From positions 1 through 64,000 of the forward strand of contig NZ_JAAIJZ010000004.1 of assembly GCF_011752005.1 (NCBI RefSeq): DNA of 64,000 bases, given 5' to 3'. Below, in pieces: positions 36,899 to 45,785 of this stretch. This DNA is from Canibacter zhoujuaniae (GTDB lineage: Bacteria > Actinomycetota > Actinomycetes > Actinomycetales > Microbacteriaceae). Each line of letters opens with the position of its first letter. Position 1 is the first letter of the stretch. Position numbers and translations under genes: made by a program. Below the pieces are notes generated by a model. It was not told the DNA's origin. It saw only the letters and a list, made by a program, of their open reading frames with translations, and made no database searches.

Positions 36899-38203
36899 AT
36901 GAGCGAAAAGGTATTTAACCTCCCAGATGTTGGTGAGGGTCTCACCGAGGCCGACCTCGTGACCTGGCTGATTAAGGTGGGCGACACAGTAGAACTGAAT
37001 CAAACCATCTGTGAGATTGAGACCGCAAAGAGCCTGGTAGAGCTGCCGAGCCCGTTTGTGGGCACGGTCACAGAGTTAATAGCCCAGGTGGGTGACACAG
37101 TGCCTGTCGGAGCACCGCTTCTGAAGGTTGACGACGGGGTTGTTGCTGCGGCGACAGGGGAGAGCGCACCCGTTAGCGACGAGGATGCAGAGATCGCTGA
37201 GGCTGTTGCAGATGTTAGCGCAGGTGTGAACGAAGAGAAGCAGGCTGTGCTCGTTGGTTACGGGAGCCAGGTGCCTGCGCGCAGTCGGCGCAGAAGCGGG
37301 GGAGAGCCGCTGCTTGGCGCGAAACCGTCGGTTGCAGATTCATCACCCGTTTTGGTGAAACCACCGATCCGTAAACTCGCGAAAGACTTGGGCGTTGATC
37401 TTGCGAGTGTGCGCGGCTCGGGGATCGGCGGCGAAGTTTTGCGCGACGATGTTGTGCGTCACGCCTCGCAGGCGAGCGTGTTCCGCAACCTGGATACGCC
37501 CGAAGCGGCGAGCTCTCGTGAAGAGCGGATTCCGGTCAAGGGTGTGCGGAAGACGATAGCGAATGCAATGACTGCAAGCGCCTTCAGCGCTCCACATGTG
37601 AGCGTTTTTACTGAAATAGATGCGACGCGCACGATGGAGTATGTCAAACGTTTGAAAGCATCGCCTGATTTTGCCGGGGTGAAAGTGTCGCCTCTGTTGG
37701 TGATGGCGAAAGCGATTATTTGGGCGGTGCGCCGCAACCCAATGGTGAACTCAACCTGGACAGATGAAGAGATTATCGTTCACAATTTTGTGAATTTGGG
37801 GATCGCTGCTGCAACGCCACGCGGGCTCCTTGTGCCCAACATCAAAGAAGCGCAGGATCTGTCGATGCTCAATCTGGCGAAGGAAATCGAAAAGCTAACG
37901 CTGACTGCGCGCGAGGGCCGCACCACGCCTGAGGAAATGGCTAATGGCACGATTACGGTTACCAACATCGGCGTTTTCGGAATGGACACCGGCACGCCTA
38001 TCCTGAACCCGGGGGAGGTTGCGATCGTTGCCATGGGCACGATCAAAGAAAAGCCGTGGGTTGTGAACGGTGAGATTCTGCCGCGCATGGTGACAACCGT
38101 GGCGGGCTCCTTCGACCATCGCGTTGTTGATGGTGATGTTGTGTCGCGCTTTATTGCCGATGTTGCCTCGGTTATTGAGGAGCCCGCACTCCTGCTTGAC
38201 TGA
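36899..38203 (+). CDS. 2-oxoacid dehydrogenase E2 component (dihydrolipoyl acyltransferase)
   Basis: 434 residues. One lipoyl domain, with lysine in EIETAKSLVEL near residues 40-50; a peripheral-subunit-binding domain near 155-190 (PPIRKLAKDLGVDLASVRGSGIGGEVLRDDV); catalytic acyltransferase domain with SFDHRVVDGDVVSRFIADV near the C-terminus. Acyl group (branched-chain or acetyl) not determinable. AAGAAAGG lies 8 nt before the ATG. Last gene of the aminotransferase-E1-E2 operon. Confidence 0.94.
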   Translation: MSEKVFNLPDVGEGLTEADLVTWLIKVGDTVELNQTICEIETAKSLVELPSPFVGTVTELIAQVGDTVPVGAPLLKVDDGVVAAATGESAPVSDEDAEIAEAVADVSAGVNEEKQAVLVGYGSQVPARSRRRSGGEPLLGAKPSVADSSPVLVKPPIRKLAKDLGVDLASVRGSGIGGEVLRDDVVRHASQASVFRNLDTPEAASSREERIPVKGVRKTIANAMTASAFSAPHVSVFTEIDATRTMEYVKRLKASPDFAGVKVSPLLVMAKAIIWAVRRNPMVNSTWTDEEIIVHNFVNLGIAAATPRGLLVPNIKEAQDLSMLNLAKEIEKLTLTAREGRTTPEEMANGTITVTNIGVFGMDTGTPILNPGEVAIVAMGTIKEKPWVVNGEILPRMVTTVAGSFDHRVVDGDVVSRFIADVASVIEEPALLLD

Positions 38204-38229
38204 GTACTTTGCGTGACAGCGCTGCTAAT

Positions 38230-38245
38230 TGTTTCACGTGAAACA
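38230..38245. other. parS site 5 (after E2 gene)
   Basis: Perfect TGTTTCACGTGAAACA in the intergenic region, about 24 kb from oriC, the farthest of the five. Confidence 0.95.
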
Positions 38246-38363
38246 ATTAGCGGCAGCAGAGTTAATCATGAGGTTCTTGGTGCAGCGTTAGCGGTGCGCA
38301 CTAGTTGCGCAACTGCCGTTGCTAAGATTTAGTAGTTATACCGATTTAATTCAAGGAGCATCT

Positions 38364-39143
38364 GTGAGCACTGCGCGTGTGACGTGGAATGGTGAACTGG
38401 TTCAGGAAGCAGTAGATCTGCTCGATGAGGGCGGCAAAATTATTGTCAGCCCAACCAAGGTTGGTTACATCATTATGACAACAGACCTGGCGGGTCTGGA
38501 ACGCAAGTTTGATGTTAAAAACAGAAAGCGCAACAAGCCTGGTGTGGTGCTGTGCGGCTCGATGGAACAGCTCAAAGAGCTTGCTGAGATGACTCCGGAG
38601 ATTGAAAAGTTTTACCAGATGCACTGGGATCAGGATGTGCTGATGGGCTGCATTCTGCCGTGGAAAGAAGAAGCTAAGCAGAAGTACATCCCGGAGGGCG
38701 CTGCTGAGTTAATGACGGATGTGCGCGGCACCAGCTGCTTTGTCATCCGCTTTGGCACCCCAGGCGAGCAGATTGTTGCTGAGCGCTGGGCGAAGAGCAA
38801 CGCGCTGTCTTTCGCAAGCTCAGCAAACCCTTCAGGGCAGGGCAACCGCGGTCTTGTTGAGGGGATCGGTGAGCGGATCGAAAACGGTGTTGACCTGATT
38901 ATCGAGGGCAATGACTACGTTGCATCGATCCAGCCAGACGCAACCCCAGAAACCCGTTACGAGCAGGGCGTGATGGTGTCGTTTGTTGATGACGATGGCA
39001 ACCTCGTGCCTGAGCAGCACGGTGAGCGGGATGTTACCCCAGCTCCGATTCTGATTCGTAAGGGTGTGTATCTGCCGCAGATCCTCGAAAATCTCGCAGA
39101 GTGCTTCAATAGCTGGGATTACAGGCACGGTCATTACTACTAA
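38364..39143 (+). CDS. Sua5/YciO/YrdC-family protein
   Basis: 259 residues from the GTG at 38364, preceded by AAGGAG; the ORF is open back to 38319 without support. YrdC-fold signatures: IIVSPTKVGYIIMTTDLAGLERKF, KNRKRNKPGVVLC and LSFASSANPSGQGNRGL. The family makes threonylcarbamoyl-AMP for tRNA t6A, but this long divergent version, with WDQDVLMGCILPW and a C-terminal extension, may be a paralogue with another role. Confidence 0.8.
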   Translation: MSTARVTWNGELVQEAVDLLDEGGKIIVSPTKVGYIIMTTDLAGLERKFDVKNRKRNKPGVVLCGSMEQLKELAEMTPEIEKFYQMHWDQDVLMGCILPWKEEAKQKYIPEGAAELMTDVRGTSCFVIRFGTPGEQIVAERWAKSNALSFASSANPSGQGNRGLVEGIGERIENGVDLIIEGNDYVASIQPDATPETRYEQGVMVSFVDDDGNLVPEQHGERDVTPAPILIRKGVYLPQILENLAECFNSWDYRHGHYY

Positions 39144-39166
39144 GCCGACACAGTAAAGGTGTTTAA

Positions 39167-39200
39167 CAGCCCGGTTCGCGCGAATCGGGCTGTTTTGTTT
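39167..39200 (+). terminator. Rho-independent terminator after Sua5/YrdC-like gene
   Basis: Hairpin CAGCCCGGTTCG-CGCGAATCGGGCTG (one G-T pair) followed by TTTTGTTTG. Confidence 0.88.
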
Positions 39201-39280
39201 GCGGCATAGCTAGACAATAACTACCGCGCCCAAAGCGGCGTTTCGGGCAGCCGATATAGATGTGCAATAGGCTGTAATCT

Positions 39281-40318
39281 ATGACGCAAACAGTTGAGCT
39301 GCAGCAGCTCATTGACCAGTTGCTGCAAACCGCCGGGGTGCAGCAAAACGAGAACTTGGTGCGGCAATTAGTGGACACCTCCCTCGGGCTCGGGAGGGAT
39401 CCGGCCAGCCGCCTGAATATGAAAATATCTGCTGCAGCACTGCAAGAGATGCGCGCAGCCTTCAACATTTTTGAGCGCTTTGCTGAGGTGCCCAAGGTTA
39501 GTATTTTCGGATCTGCCCGCACCGCGCTCGACGATCCAACAGCCGAGCAGGCGGAAACGGTGGCGCGTCGCATGGCGGATTTGGGTTGGATGTCGGTGAC
39601 CGGCGCAGGCCCCGGCATTATGGAAGCAGCCGCACGCGGTGCTGGGCCGCAGAAGGCGCTGGGTGTTTCGATCCGCCTGCCCTTTGAAGAGGAGCCGAGC
39701 GAAGTGCATGCGAACGGCAATCAGCACGTCGCGATGAAATACTTTTTTACCCGCAAGTTGATGCTTGTGAAAGAGTCGCGCGGATTCGTGTGCCTGCCCG
39801 GTGGCTTTGGCACCCTCGACGAAACTTTCGAGCTGCTCACCCTGCAGCAAACCGGCAAGATGATTCCTGCGCCAATAGTGCTGCTCGATCGACCGGGCGG
39901 CACCTTCTGGCACGGGCTGCAGAAGTATGTAACCGAGGAGCTTGAAGCAGGCGGCTTGATAACAAAAGGTGATCTCGATCGCGTGTTAATCACCGAATCG
40001 GTAGATGCGGCAATCACCGAAATTACAACATTCTGGCGCAACTATCACTCGATTCGCTGGATCGATAACACCCTTGTATTCCGGCTGCGTAACGACCCAA
40101 CAGAAGCAGAAATAACACAATTGAATGAGCAGTTTGGGCCTCTGCTTGAGAGCGGCCAGTTTCAGCGCACCGCTGCCCATCCGCTGGAAATCAAAGACAT
40201 GGATGTGCCGGATCTGCCCAGAATTAAAGCGGTTTTCGCGAAACGGAAAGTGGGCGAATTGCACCGTGTGATCCGCACCCTGAATAACTTCAAGACACCC
40301 GCAGTTTCGCTCGACTAG
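39281..40318 (+). CDS. LOG-family Rossmann nucleotide-binding protein (TIGR00730-like)
   Basis: 345 residues. Core motifs: SIFGSARTALDDP, TGAGPGIMEAAARGA and the catalytic PGGFGTLDETFELLTLQQTGK. LOG enzymes are nucleoside-monophosphate phosphoribohydrolases (cytokinin-activating in plants, nucleotide salvage or homeostasis in bacteria). This is the long form, with an N-terminal helical part and a C-terminal extension past residue 270. The ATG follows TAGGCT plus 7 nt, so it is probably leaderless. Confidence 0.88.
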   Translation: MTQTVELQQLIDQLLQTAGVQQNENLVRQLVDTSLGLGRDPASRLNMKISAAALQEMRAAFNIFERFAEVPKVSIFGSARTALDDPTAEQAETVARRMADLGWMSVTGAGPGIMEAAARGAGPQKALGVSIRLPFEEEPSEVHANGNQHVAMKYFFTRKLMLVKESRGFVCLPGGFGTLDETFELLTLQQTGKMIPAPIVLLDRPGGTFWHGLQKYVTEELEAGGLITKGDLDRVLITESVDAAITEITTFWRNYHSIRWIDNTLVFRLRNDPTEAEITQLNEQFGPLLESGQFQRTAAHPLEIKDMDVPDLPRIKAVFAKRKVGELHRVIRTLNNFKTPAVSLD

Positions 40319-40328
40319 AGTTGTTAGC

Positions 40329-40817
40329 ATGGCTGATTCATCATTTGACGTAGTAAGCAAGATCGACCATATGGAGGTCGAAAACGCGACCAACCAAGCG
40401 CGCAAAGAGCTTGAGCAGCGTTATGACTTTAAGGGTGTTGGGGCTGAAATAACGCTCAGCAAAGAGCAGATTTTAGTGAAGGCAAACAGCGAAGAACGCG
40501 CCCTCGCAGCGCTTGATGTGCTGCAGTCAAAGTTTGTGAAGCGCGGCCTCTCACTAAAGTGTCTCGACGCAGGAGAGCCATACGCGAGCGGTAAGGAATA
40601 CCGGATCGAAGCAAAGCTAAAAGAGGGGATCGACCAGAAGACCGCGAAAGAGCTGAACAAGCTCATTCGCGATGAGGGGCCGAAGAGCGTGAAAAGCCAA
40701 ATTCAGGGTGACGAGCTGCGTGTTTCTTCAAAGAGCCGGGACGACCTGCAGGCAACTATCGCCCTGCTGAAAGAAGCAGATGTTGAGGTTGCCCTACAGT
40801 TCGTGAACTTCCGCTAA
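40329..40817 (+). CDS. YajQ family nucleotide-binding protein
   Basis: 162 residues. Begins MADSSFDVVSKIDHMEVENATNQARKE, then YDFKGVGAEITL and the second half with VKSQIQGDELRVSSKSRDDLQ: two ferredoxin-like halves typical of YajQ. Some family members bind cyclic-di-GMP and act in transcription; a role here is unknown. The ATG follows TAGAGT plus 7 nt (leaderless-type), 10 bp after the LOG gene stop. Confidence 0.94.
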   Translation: MADSSFDVVSKIDHMEVENATNQARKELEQRYDFKGVGAEITLSKEQILVKANSEERALAALDVLQSKFVKRGLSLKCLDAGEPYASGKEYRIEAKLKEGIDQKTAKELNKLIRDEGPKSVKSQIQGDELRVSSKSRDDLQATIALLKEADVEVALQFVNFR

Positions 40818-40829
40818 GGGGTCGTAAAC

Positions 40830-41309
40830 ATGGTTGAAAACCTACTCGCGCCCGAGCCAACCCTGCTCCCAGACGAGCCAGAAGTGCGTGACGCGCTCGC
40901 GGCTGTCACAGGCGACGATGCGGCACGCTTGAGTGCTGTCGCTAAGGTGGTGCAGCAGCATCCAGAATCCTCCTTAGCGTGGGCGGAGCTTGCGAACCTT
41001 GCCGCAGTGGCCGGCGACGACTTGAACGCCTACGCCTACTCGCGAATTGGCTACCACCGCGGCCTTGATGCCTTGCGGAAGAACGGCTGGGGTGGTGTGC
41101 GACAGGTGCCGTGGCGGCACGAGCCAAACCGCGGAGTGCTGTTGGCTTTTTATGCGCTAGCGCGATCCGCAGCAAAAATTAGCGAACAGGGTGAGCCTGC
41201 GCGCCTTGTTAAACTATTGGAGGACTCAGATTCAGCCGCGATAGCTGCAATCGAGGCTGCATTAAAAGAACAGGGATACCCTCTCTTAACCGCCGCTGAC
41301 GCGGCATAG
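40830..41309 (+). CDS. DUF3151 family protein
   Basis: 159 residues of helical repeats with the family-typical SLAWAELANLAAVAGDDLNAYAYSRIGYHRGLDALRKNGWGGVRQVPWRHEPNRG. No known function. It lies 12 bp after yajQ and 18 bp before purA, on the same strand, as often seen in actinobacteria. Ribosome-site-like AAGGGG upstream. Confidence 0.88.
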   Translation: MVENLLAPEPTLLPDEPEVRDALAAVTGDDAARLSAVAKVVQQHPESSLAWAELANLAAVAGDDLNAYAYSRIGYHRGLDALRKNGWGGVRQVPWRHEPNRGVLLAFYALARSAAKISEQGEPARLVKLLEDSDSAAIAAIEAALKEQGYPLLTAADAA

Positions 41310-41327
41310 CGAAAGGAGCGCGCCCAG

Positions 41328-42617
41328 ATGCCTGCTCTGTTGATTTCCGGCGCCCAATGGGGTGACGAAGGTAAGGGTCGTGCTACCGACCTGCTCGGCA
41401 GCAAGGTCGATTACGTAGTTAAATTCAACGGCGGTAACAACGCCGGTCATACGGTTGTTATCGGCGATGAAAAGTATGCCCTGCATCTGCTGCCATCTGG
41501 CATTTTAACCCCCGGTGTTGTGCCGGTGATAGCTAATGGCGTGGTTATTGATCTTGGGGTGCTAAAGCAGGAGCTCGACGCGCTATCGAGCCGCGGGGTT
41601 GATGTGTCGCGTCTGAAGGTGAGCGCTAACGCACACGTGATAACCGCGTATCACCGCACACTCGACAAGGTTACAGAACGCTTTCTCGGAAAGCGACAGA
41701 TTGGCACCACCGGGCGCGGTATTGGCCCCACTTACGCCGATAAAATCAACCGCGTCGGCATCAGAATCCAAGATATTTTTGACGAAAGCATTCTGCGTCA
41801 AAAGGTTGAGGCTGCGCTCGAGTTTAAGAACCAGGTGCTGGTCAAAATCTATAACCGCCGTGCAATTGAGGCAGACGAGGTTATTGCAGATCTTTTGAGC
41901 TATCGAGAGATGCTTGAGCCGATGGTGTGCGACACTTCACTGCTGCTGCACCAGGCGTTGGAAGACAATAAAACTGTGCTGTATGAGGCAGGGCAGGCAA
42001 CCATGCTCGACATCGATCACGGCACATACCCGTTTGTGACCTCATCAAACGCGACAACCGGTGGTCTTATCACCGGTTCGGGCATCGGCCCGCAGCATCT
42101 GACCCGGGTCATCTCGGTGATTAAGGCATACACCACGCGAGTTGGTGCAGGGCCCTTCCCGACAGAACTCTTTGACGAGAACGGTGCATACCTGGCTGAA
42201 AAAGGTCACGAGTTTGGCACCACCACAGGGCGCCCGCGCCGCTGCGGTTGGTATGACGCACCGATTGCGCGCTATGCTGCGCGAATCAACGGCGTGACAG
42301 ATTTTGTTTTAACGAAGTTAGATGTGCTTTCCGGGTTGGAAAAGATTCCGGTGTGTGTTGCATATGATGTGAACGGTGTGCGATATGAAGAAATGCCGGT
42401 AAACCAGAGCGACTTCCACCACGCGAAGCCGATCTATGAAGAGTTTGACGGCTGGACGGAAGATATCTCAGACGCCCGCACTTTCGAGGATCTCCCAGAG
42501 AACGCGCAGAAGTATATTCGTGCGCTCGAGGCGATGAGTGGCGCGCGTTTTAGTGCGATTGGTGTTGGCCCCGAGCGTGAGCAGGTGGTAGTGCTGCACT
42601 CGCTCACCGACGACTAA
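41328..42617 (+). CDS. purA: Adenylosuccinate synthetase
   Basis: 429 residues. GTP-binding start LISGAQWGDEGKGRATDLLG with the following FNGGNNAGHTVV; RQIGTTGRGIGPTYADK; and the C-terminal GTP-base motif TKLDVLSG. First committed step from IMP to AMP, upstream of PurB, whose gene lies 8 kb away. AAAGGAG precedes the ATG. Confidence 0.98.
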   Translation: MPALLISGAQWGDEGKGRATDLLGSKVDYVVKFNGGNNAGHTVVIGDEKYALHLLPSGILTPGVVPVIANGVVIDLGVLKQELDALSSRGVDVSRLKVSANAHVITAYHRTLDKVTERFLGKRQIGTTGRGIGPTYADKINRVGIRIQDIFDESILRQKVEAALEFKNQVLVKIYNRRAIEADEVIADLLSYREMLEPMVCDTSLLLHQALEDNKTVLYEAGQATMLDIDHGTYPFVTSSNATTGGLITGSGIGPQHLTRVISVIKAYTTRVGAGPFPTELFDENGAYLAEKGHEFGTTTGRPRRCGWYDAPIARYAARINGVTDFVLTKLDVLSGLEKIPVCVAYDVNGVRYEEMPVNQSDFHHAKPIYEEFDGWTEDISDARTFEDLPENAQKYIRALEAMSGARFSAIGVGPEREQVVVLHSLTDD

Positions 42618-42639
42618 CAAGCTGCGACAGAGGTTTAAA

Positions 42640-42957
42640 TTGGCTGACCAAGAAGCAACAACGGCAGCAGACGTGACGCAGCAGCTAAAGCGTTTGCGCG
42701 GCTCAATCGATAACATTGACGCGGCGCTTGTGCACATGCTCGCCGAACGTTTTCGGTGCACACAAGAGGTTGGGCTGCTGAAGGCGCAGCACAGGCTGCC
42801 GGCGAGCGATCCGGCCCGCGAAGACTGGCAGATTGCGCGGTTAAAACAGCTTGCGATAGACGCTAATCTCGACCCGGAGTTTGCCGAAAAATGGTTTAAC
42901 TTCGTGGTTGCCGAGGTGATTCAGCACCACAAGCGAATTGCCGCTGGTGCCGAATAG
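42640..42957 (+). CDS. Chorismate mutase (AroQ class)
   Basis: 105 residues, all-helical. The N-terminal helix LKRLRGSIDNIDAALVHMLAERFRCTQEVGLLKAQHRLPA carries the AroQ Arg/Asp/Lys residues; C-terminal helices end FNFVVAEVIQHHKRIA. Converts chorismate to prephenate for Phe/Tyr. TTG start with AGAGG upstream. 22 bp after purA. No secretion signal, so it is intracellular. Confidence 0.88.
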   Translation: MADQEATTAADVTQQLKRLRGSIDNIDAALVHMLAERFRCTQEVGLLKAQHRLPASDPAREDWQIARLKQLAIDANLDPEFAEKWFNFVVAEVIQHHKRIAAGAE

Positions 42958-42998
42958 CGGCTTGCGGGCTGAGGTGTGCCGCTGTGCCCGGTAGTGAG

Positions 42999-43631
42999 TT
43001 AGTCTAGATCCGCACTAAAATCAGGCAGATCGTCAAGGTTAATATCAAGCTCGTCGAGAGCGTCAAAATCATCGTCGAGCTCGTCATCATAGTCTTCTTC
43101 TGCCGCATTCTGCGATCCGCGCGCGGCCGCAGCAGCGCCGAAGCTACCCAGTTCTGCCGCAGAAACACCGCTAGCTGTGATGAGAGAATCTAAGGCAGCG
43201 AGCATAGAATCTGCATCAACATCTGCGCTCGGGTCGGCGCTGACCGGCTCATCATCGCTCTCAGCGGTTAGGGGGTCAGCTGATTCCTCGCTGTTTTCAT
43301 CCTCTGCGGCCGGGTCATCTGTGTCCGCGCCATCTGTGTCAGCGCCCGTGTCATCTGCAGAGTCGCTCAAATCTATGTGGTCAAAATCAGGATCGAGGCG
43401 ATCGTCGAGAATCTCCTCCTCAAGATTCCAGATAGGCTCGCCAAAATCGCTCTCATCAAGCTGCTGCAGCAGATCCGCAAGCTGCTCGTCTTCTTCAGCA
43501 ACCAACTCACGGGCGTGCGCCTGCACTGTCTCGCGCGCAGATTTAGCGCCCAAATCAGCGATCGCATCTTCTAGTGCCGTGCGATAAACTTCGACAACTT
43601 CGTTGATCTCTGCCTGGCTGAAGCGGCTCAT
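42999..43631 (-). CDS. Acidic low-complexity protein, function unknown
   Basis: About 210 residues from the ATG at 43631, which has GAGGAG close upstream; a tandem ATG lies 3 nt earlier. The first 55 residues form a plausible helical region (AEINEVVEVYRTALEDAIADLG). The rest is strongly acidic, Asp/Glu/Ser/Ala-rich and likely disordered, ending DLPDFSADLD. No family recognised. Convergent with the chorismate mutase gene. Confidence 0.6.
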   Translation of the reverse strand: MSRFSQAEINEVVEVYRTALEDAIADLGAKSARETVQAHARELVAEEDEQLADLLQQLDESDFGEPIWNLEEEILDDRLDPDFDHIDLSDSADDTGADTDGADTDDPAAEDENSEESADPLTAESDDEPVSADPSADVDADSMLAALDSLITASGVSAAELGSFGAAAAARGSQNAAEEDYDDELDDDFDALDELDINLDDLPDFSADLD

Positions 43632-43727
43632 CATGCTCCTCATCTGGTGTGAGTGGGTAGAAATAGCCTATCTAAGATATGGGGCGCACGAAAAAATTTT
43701 GCCAATAGTAACTTGCAACCGTAACTA

Positions 43728-44642
43728 TCAAGCAGCGTGTGCGCGAGCGAGAGCGATTGCGTCTAACACCCGCTGTCGCAGCTGATTGCCGCGCAGCGCA
43801 AACCCACGCTGCAGCTCAGCATACTGTGCGCGACCTGCCGGGGTCTCAATCGGCACAGCTGCGTAGCCGTATTCGCTGATGTCATAGGGCGAGGCCTGCA
43901 TATCAACCAGACGAATATCACGAGCCAGCTCGAAACAGTCGAGCAGCAGCTCGCCCGGCACGAGAGGCTCTAATTTTGCAGCCCACTTGTAGACGTCCAT
44001 ACCAGCGTGTAAACAGCCCGGCTGCTCAGTCTCAGGCTGGGTTTCGCGGGTCGGATTGAGTGTGTTTAATGGCGCTGCCGCGGGGGTAAAGAATCTGAAA
44101 GCATCAAAGTGCGAGCACACAATATAGCTGTCTTCTACAACCCGATCGGTCGCTAGGTGCCCTATCCGCAAGCGCAGGCCGCGGTGCCGCAGCTGTTCCG
44201 GTGTTAGTTTGTAGACCATCGCCCACTCGTGCAAGCCAAAACACCCAAAGCGCGGTGTGCGCTCAAGCGTCTGGCGCAGTAGGTTTTCAATGTAGTCGAC
44301 GGTGCGCCCGCGCTTCTCCATAAACGCTGTCACATTCACCCACGCATCACTGCTTGTTTGCGGATCAGCGCCGCTGTAGTACTTCCACCCGCTGCGAGAT
44401 GCGGCGCCATTTTCCAGAGTTACCCCAGCACCCGGATGCCAGGTTTTTATTTGGGCGGGCTTAAAAGGATAGTAGGTGAAAAGAAAATCCCAGATGGGGT
44501 GTTTTTCTCCGCGTGCCTTGCGCTCAAGATGCGCCCTCGTAAACTCGGTTGCGCGCGCAATATGGGCGCGCTCGCGCTCACGCCACACCGTCTCGGCTAG
44601 ACGCTCACGATCCGCCCCCGATCGTGCTGCTGTAGCAGTCAC
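43728..44642 (-). CDS. Conserved actinobacterial protein, often labelled 3-methyladenine DNA glycosylase
   Basis: 304 residues. Conserved-looking blocks: HPIWDFLFTYYPFKPAQIKTWHPG, RFGCFGLHEWAMVYKL, and SHFDAFRFFTPAAAPLNTLNPTRETQ followed by EQPGCLHAGMDVYKWAAKLEPL. From memory, homologues are often named 3-methyladenine glycosylase, but I see no helix-hairpin-helix or classical glycosylase motif, so that function is unproven. Its GTG overlaps the S4 protein stop (GTGA), implying a two-gene operon. Confidence 0.65.
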   Translation of the reverse strand: MTATAARSGADRERLAETVWRERERAHIARATEFTRAHLERKARGEKHPIWDFLFTYYPFKPAQIKTWHPGAGVTLENGAASRSGWKYYSGADPQTSSDAWVNVTAFMEKRGRTVDYIENLLRQTLERTPRFGCFGLHEWAMVYKLTPEQLRHRGLRLRIGHLATDRVVEDSYIVCSHFDAFRFFTPAAAPLNTLNPTRETQPETEQPGCLHAGMDVYKWAAKLEPLVPGELLLDCFELARDIRLVDMQASPYDISEYGYAAVPIETPAGRAQYAELQRGFALRGNQLRQRVLDAIALARAHAA

Positions 44643-45007
44643 CGCACAAAACCTCTGAGCGCGTCAAGCTGGCGGCGCTCACGCTTTGACGGGCGACCTG
44701 CGCCGCGCTCGCGGACAATCTCTGCGGGCCGTTCGGGTTTTGGCGGCAGTTTCGGAGTGAGATCGGTAAAGAGCGCAGCTGCCTCTGCCGCGCTGCCACG
44801 CTTGGTAGCGAAAGCCTCAACTCGATATATGCGCTCAACGGAATATAGGGTTGATCGCACAGTGTCGCCGAGTTTTAGATTATGCGCAGGTTTAGCGGTA
44901 GCACCGTTGACCTTAATATGACCCGCTTTGCAGGCGGCGGTTGCCTGTGAACGGGTTTTCGCGAGCCTTGCAGCCCACACCCACACATCGACACGCACAC
45001 CTGACAT
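44639..45007 (-). CDS. S4-domain RNA-binding protein (Hsp15/RqcP-like)
   Basis: 122 residues from the ATG at 45007, which follows TAAACT plus 7 nt (leaderless-type); a start at 45025 lacks support. The S4 domain is at the N-terminus: RVDVWVWAARLAKTRSQATAACKAGHIKVNGATAKPAHNLKLGDTV. The basic tail ends SKRERRQLDALRGFVR. Hsp15-type proteins act on stalled 50S-peptidyl-tRNA complexes; assigned by domain only. Confidence 0.87.
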   Translation of the reverse strand: MSGVRVDVWVWAARLAKTRSQATAACKAGHIKVNGATAKPAHNLKLGDTVRSTLYSVERIYRVEAFATKRGSAAEAAALFTDLTPKLPPKPERPAEIVRERGAGRPSKRERRQLDALRGFVR

Positions 45008-45111
45008 GCAATCCAGTTTATGCAATAGGGCGCCAAATATGTTGTGCCTGACGCAGTGGGGAAGTAGCGCGCGTGGGCGGGTGGTGCCTAAGCAGCTGCC
45101 ACAATGGAATT

Positions 45112-45744
45112 ATGTCTGCCTACAAGACGATCGCTGAGACCGTGGATACTGAGCTGGAAATTCAACGCTCCCGATTTTTGACACGGTTAGTGCGGGTTGA
45201 GAGCGAAGAGGCGGCGCGCGAGGTGATCGCCAAGGTAAAAGCTGAGCATCCGCGTGCCCGGCACCACTGCACAGCGTTCGTGATCGGTCAAGATGCAAGA
45301 CTCGCCCGCTCGAACGACGATGGTGAACCCTCGGGAACGGCGGGAGCGCCAATGCTGGAGGCGCTGCAGGCGGCGGGTTTGAGCGATGTTGTGGCTGTTG
45401 TGACCCGCTATTTTGGTGGTGTGTTATTGGGCGCTGCCGGGCTCACCCGCGCCTATCGTGCCGGAGTTGCCAGCGCCGTAGATAAGGCGCGCACTGTAAT
45501 TCGGCAAGAACAGCAGCGGGTTACCGCAACAGTCACATACGAACAGGCAGGCCCGCTCACCGCAGCAGCACGCAGACTGGGGATCGCTGTCGGAGATGCA
45601 AGCTACAGCGATGTTGTTGCACAAGACTTCTGGCTCACAACAGACACAGATGCGGATCACCGGTTTCTTGAGCTTGTTGCTGCACACACCGCCGGCACCG
45701 GGCGAGTGGAGTTTAAAGAGATGCAATTCAGGGATCAAACTTAA
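45112..45744 (+). CDS. IMPACT family protein (YigZ-like)
   Basis: 210 residues from the ATG at 45112 (MSAYKTIAETV); an upstream in-frame start at 45073 reads atypical sequence. The core has IQRSRFLTRLVRVESEEAAREVIAKVKAEHPRARHHCTAFVIG, DDGEPSGTAGAPMLEAL and VTRYFGGVLLGAAGLTRAY, all IMPACT/UPF0029 hallmarks. C-terminal DUF1949-like half. Function in bacteria unknown; the eukaryotic relative regulates GCN2. Confidence 0.92.
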   Translation: MSAYKTIAETVDTELEIQRSRFLTRLVRVESEEAAREVIAKVKAEHPRARHHCTAFVIGQDARLARSNDDGEPSGTAGAPMLEALQAAGLSDVVAVVTRYFGGVLLGAAGLTRAYRAGVASAVDKARTVIRQEQQRVTATVTYEQAGPLTAAARRLGIAVGDASYSDVVAQDFWLTTDTDADHRFLELVAAHTAGTGRVEFKEMQFRDQT

Positions 45745-45785
45745 GCCCGATATCAATTAATACACCACTAAGTTAGGCTTACAGT

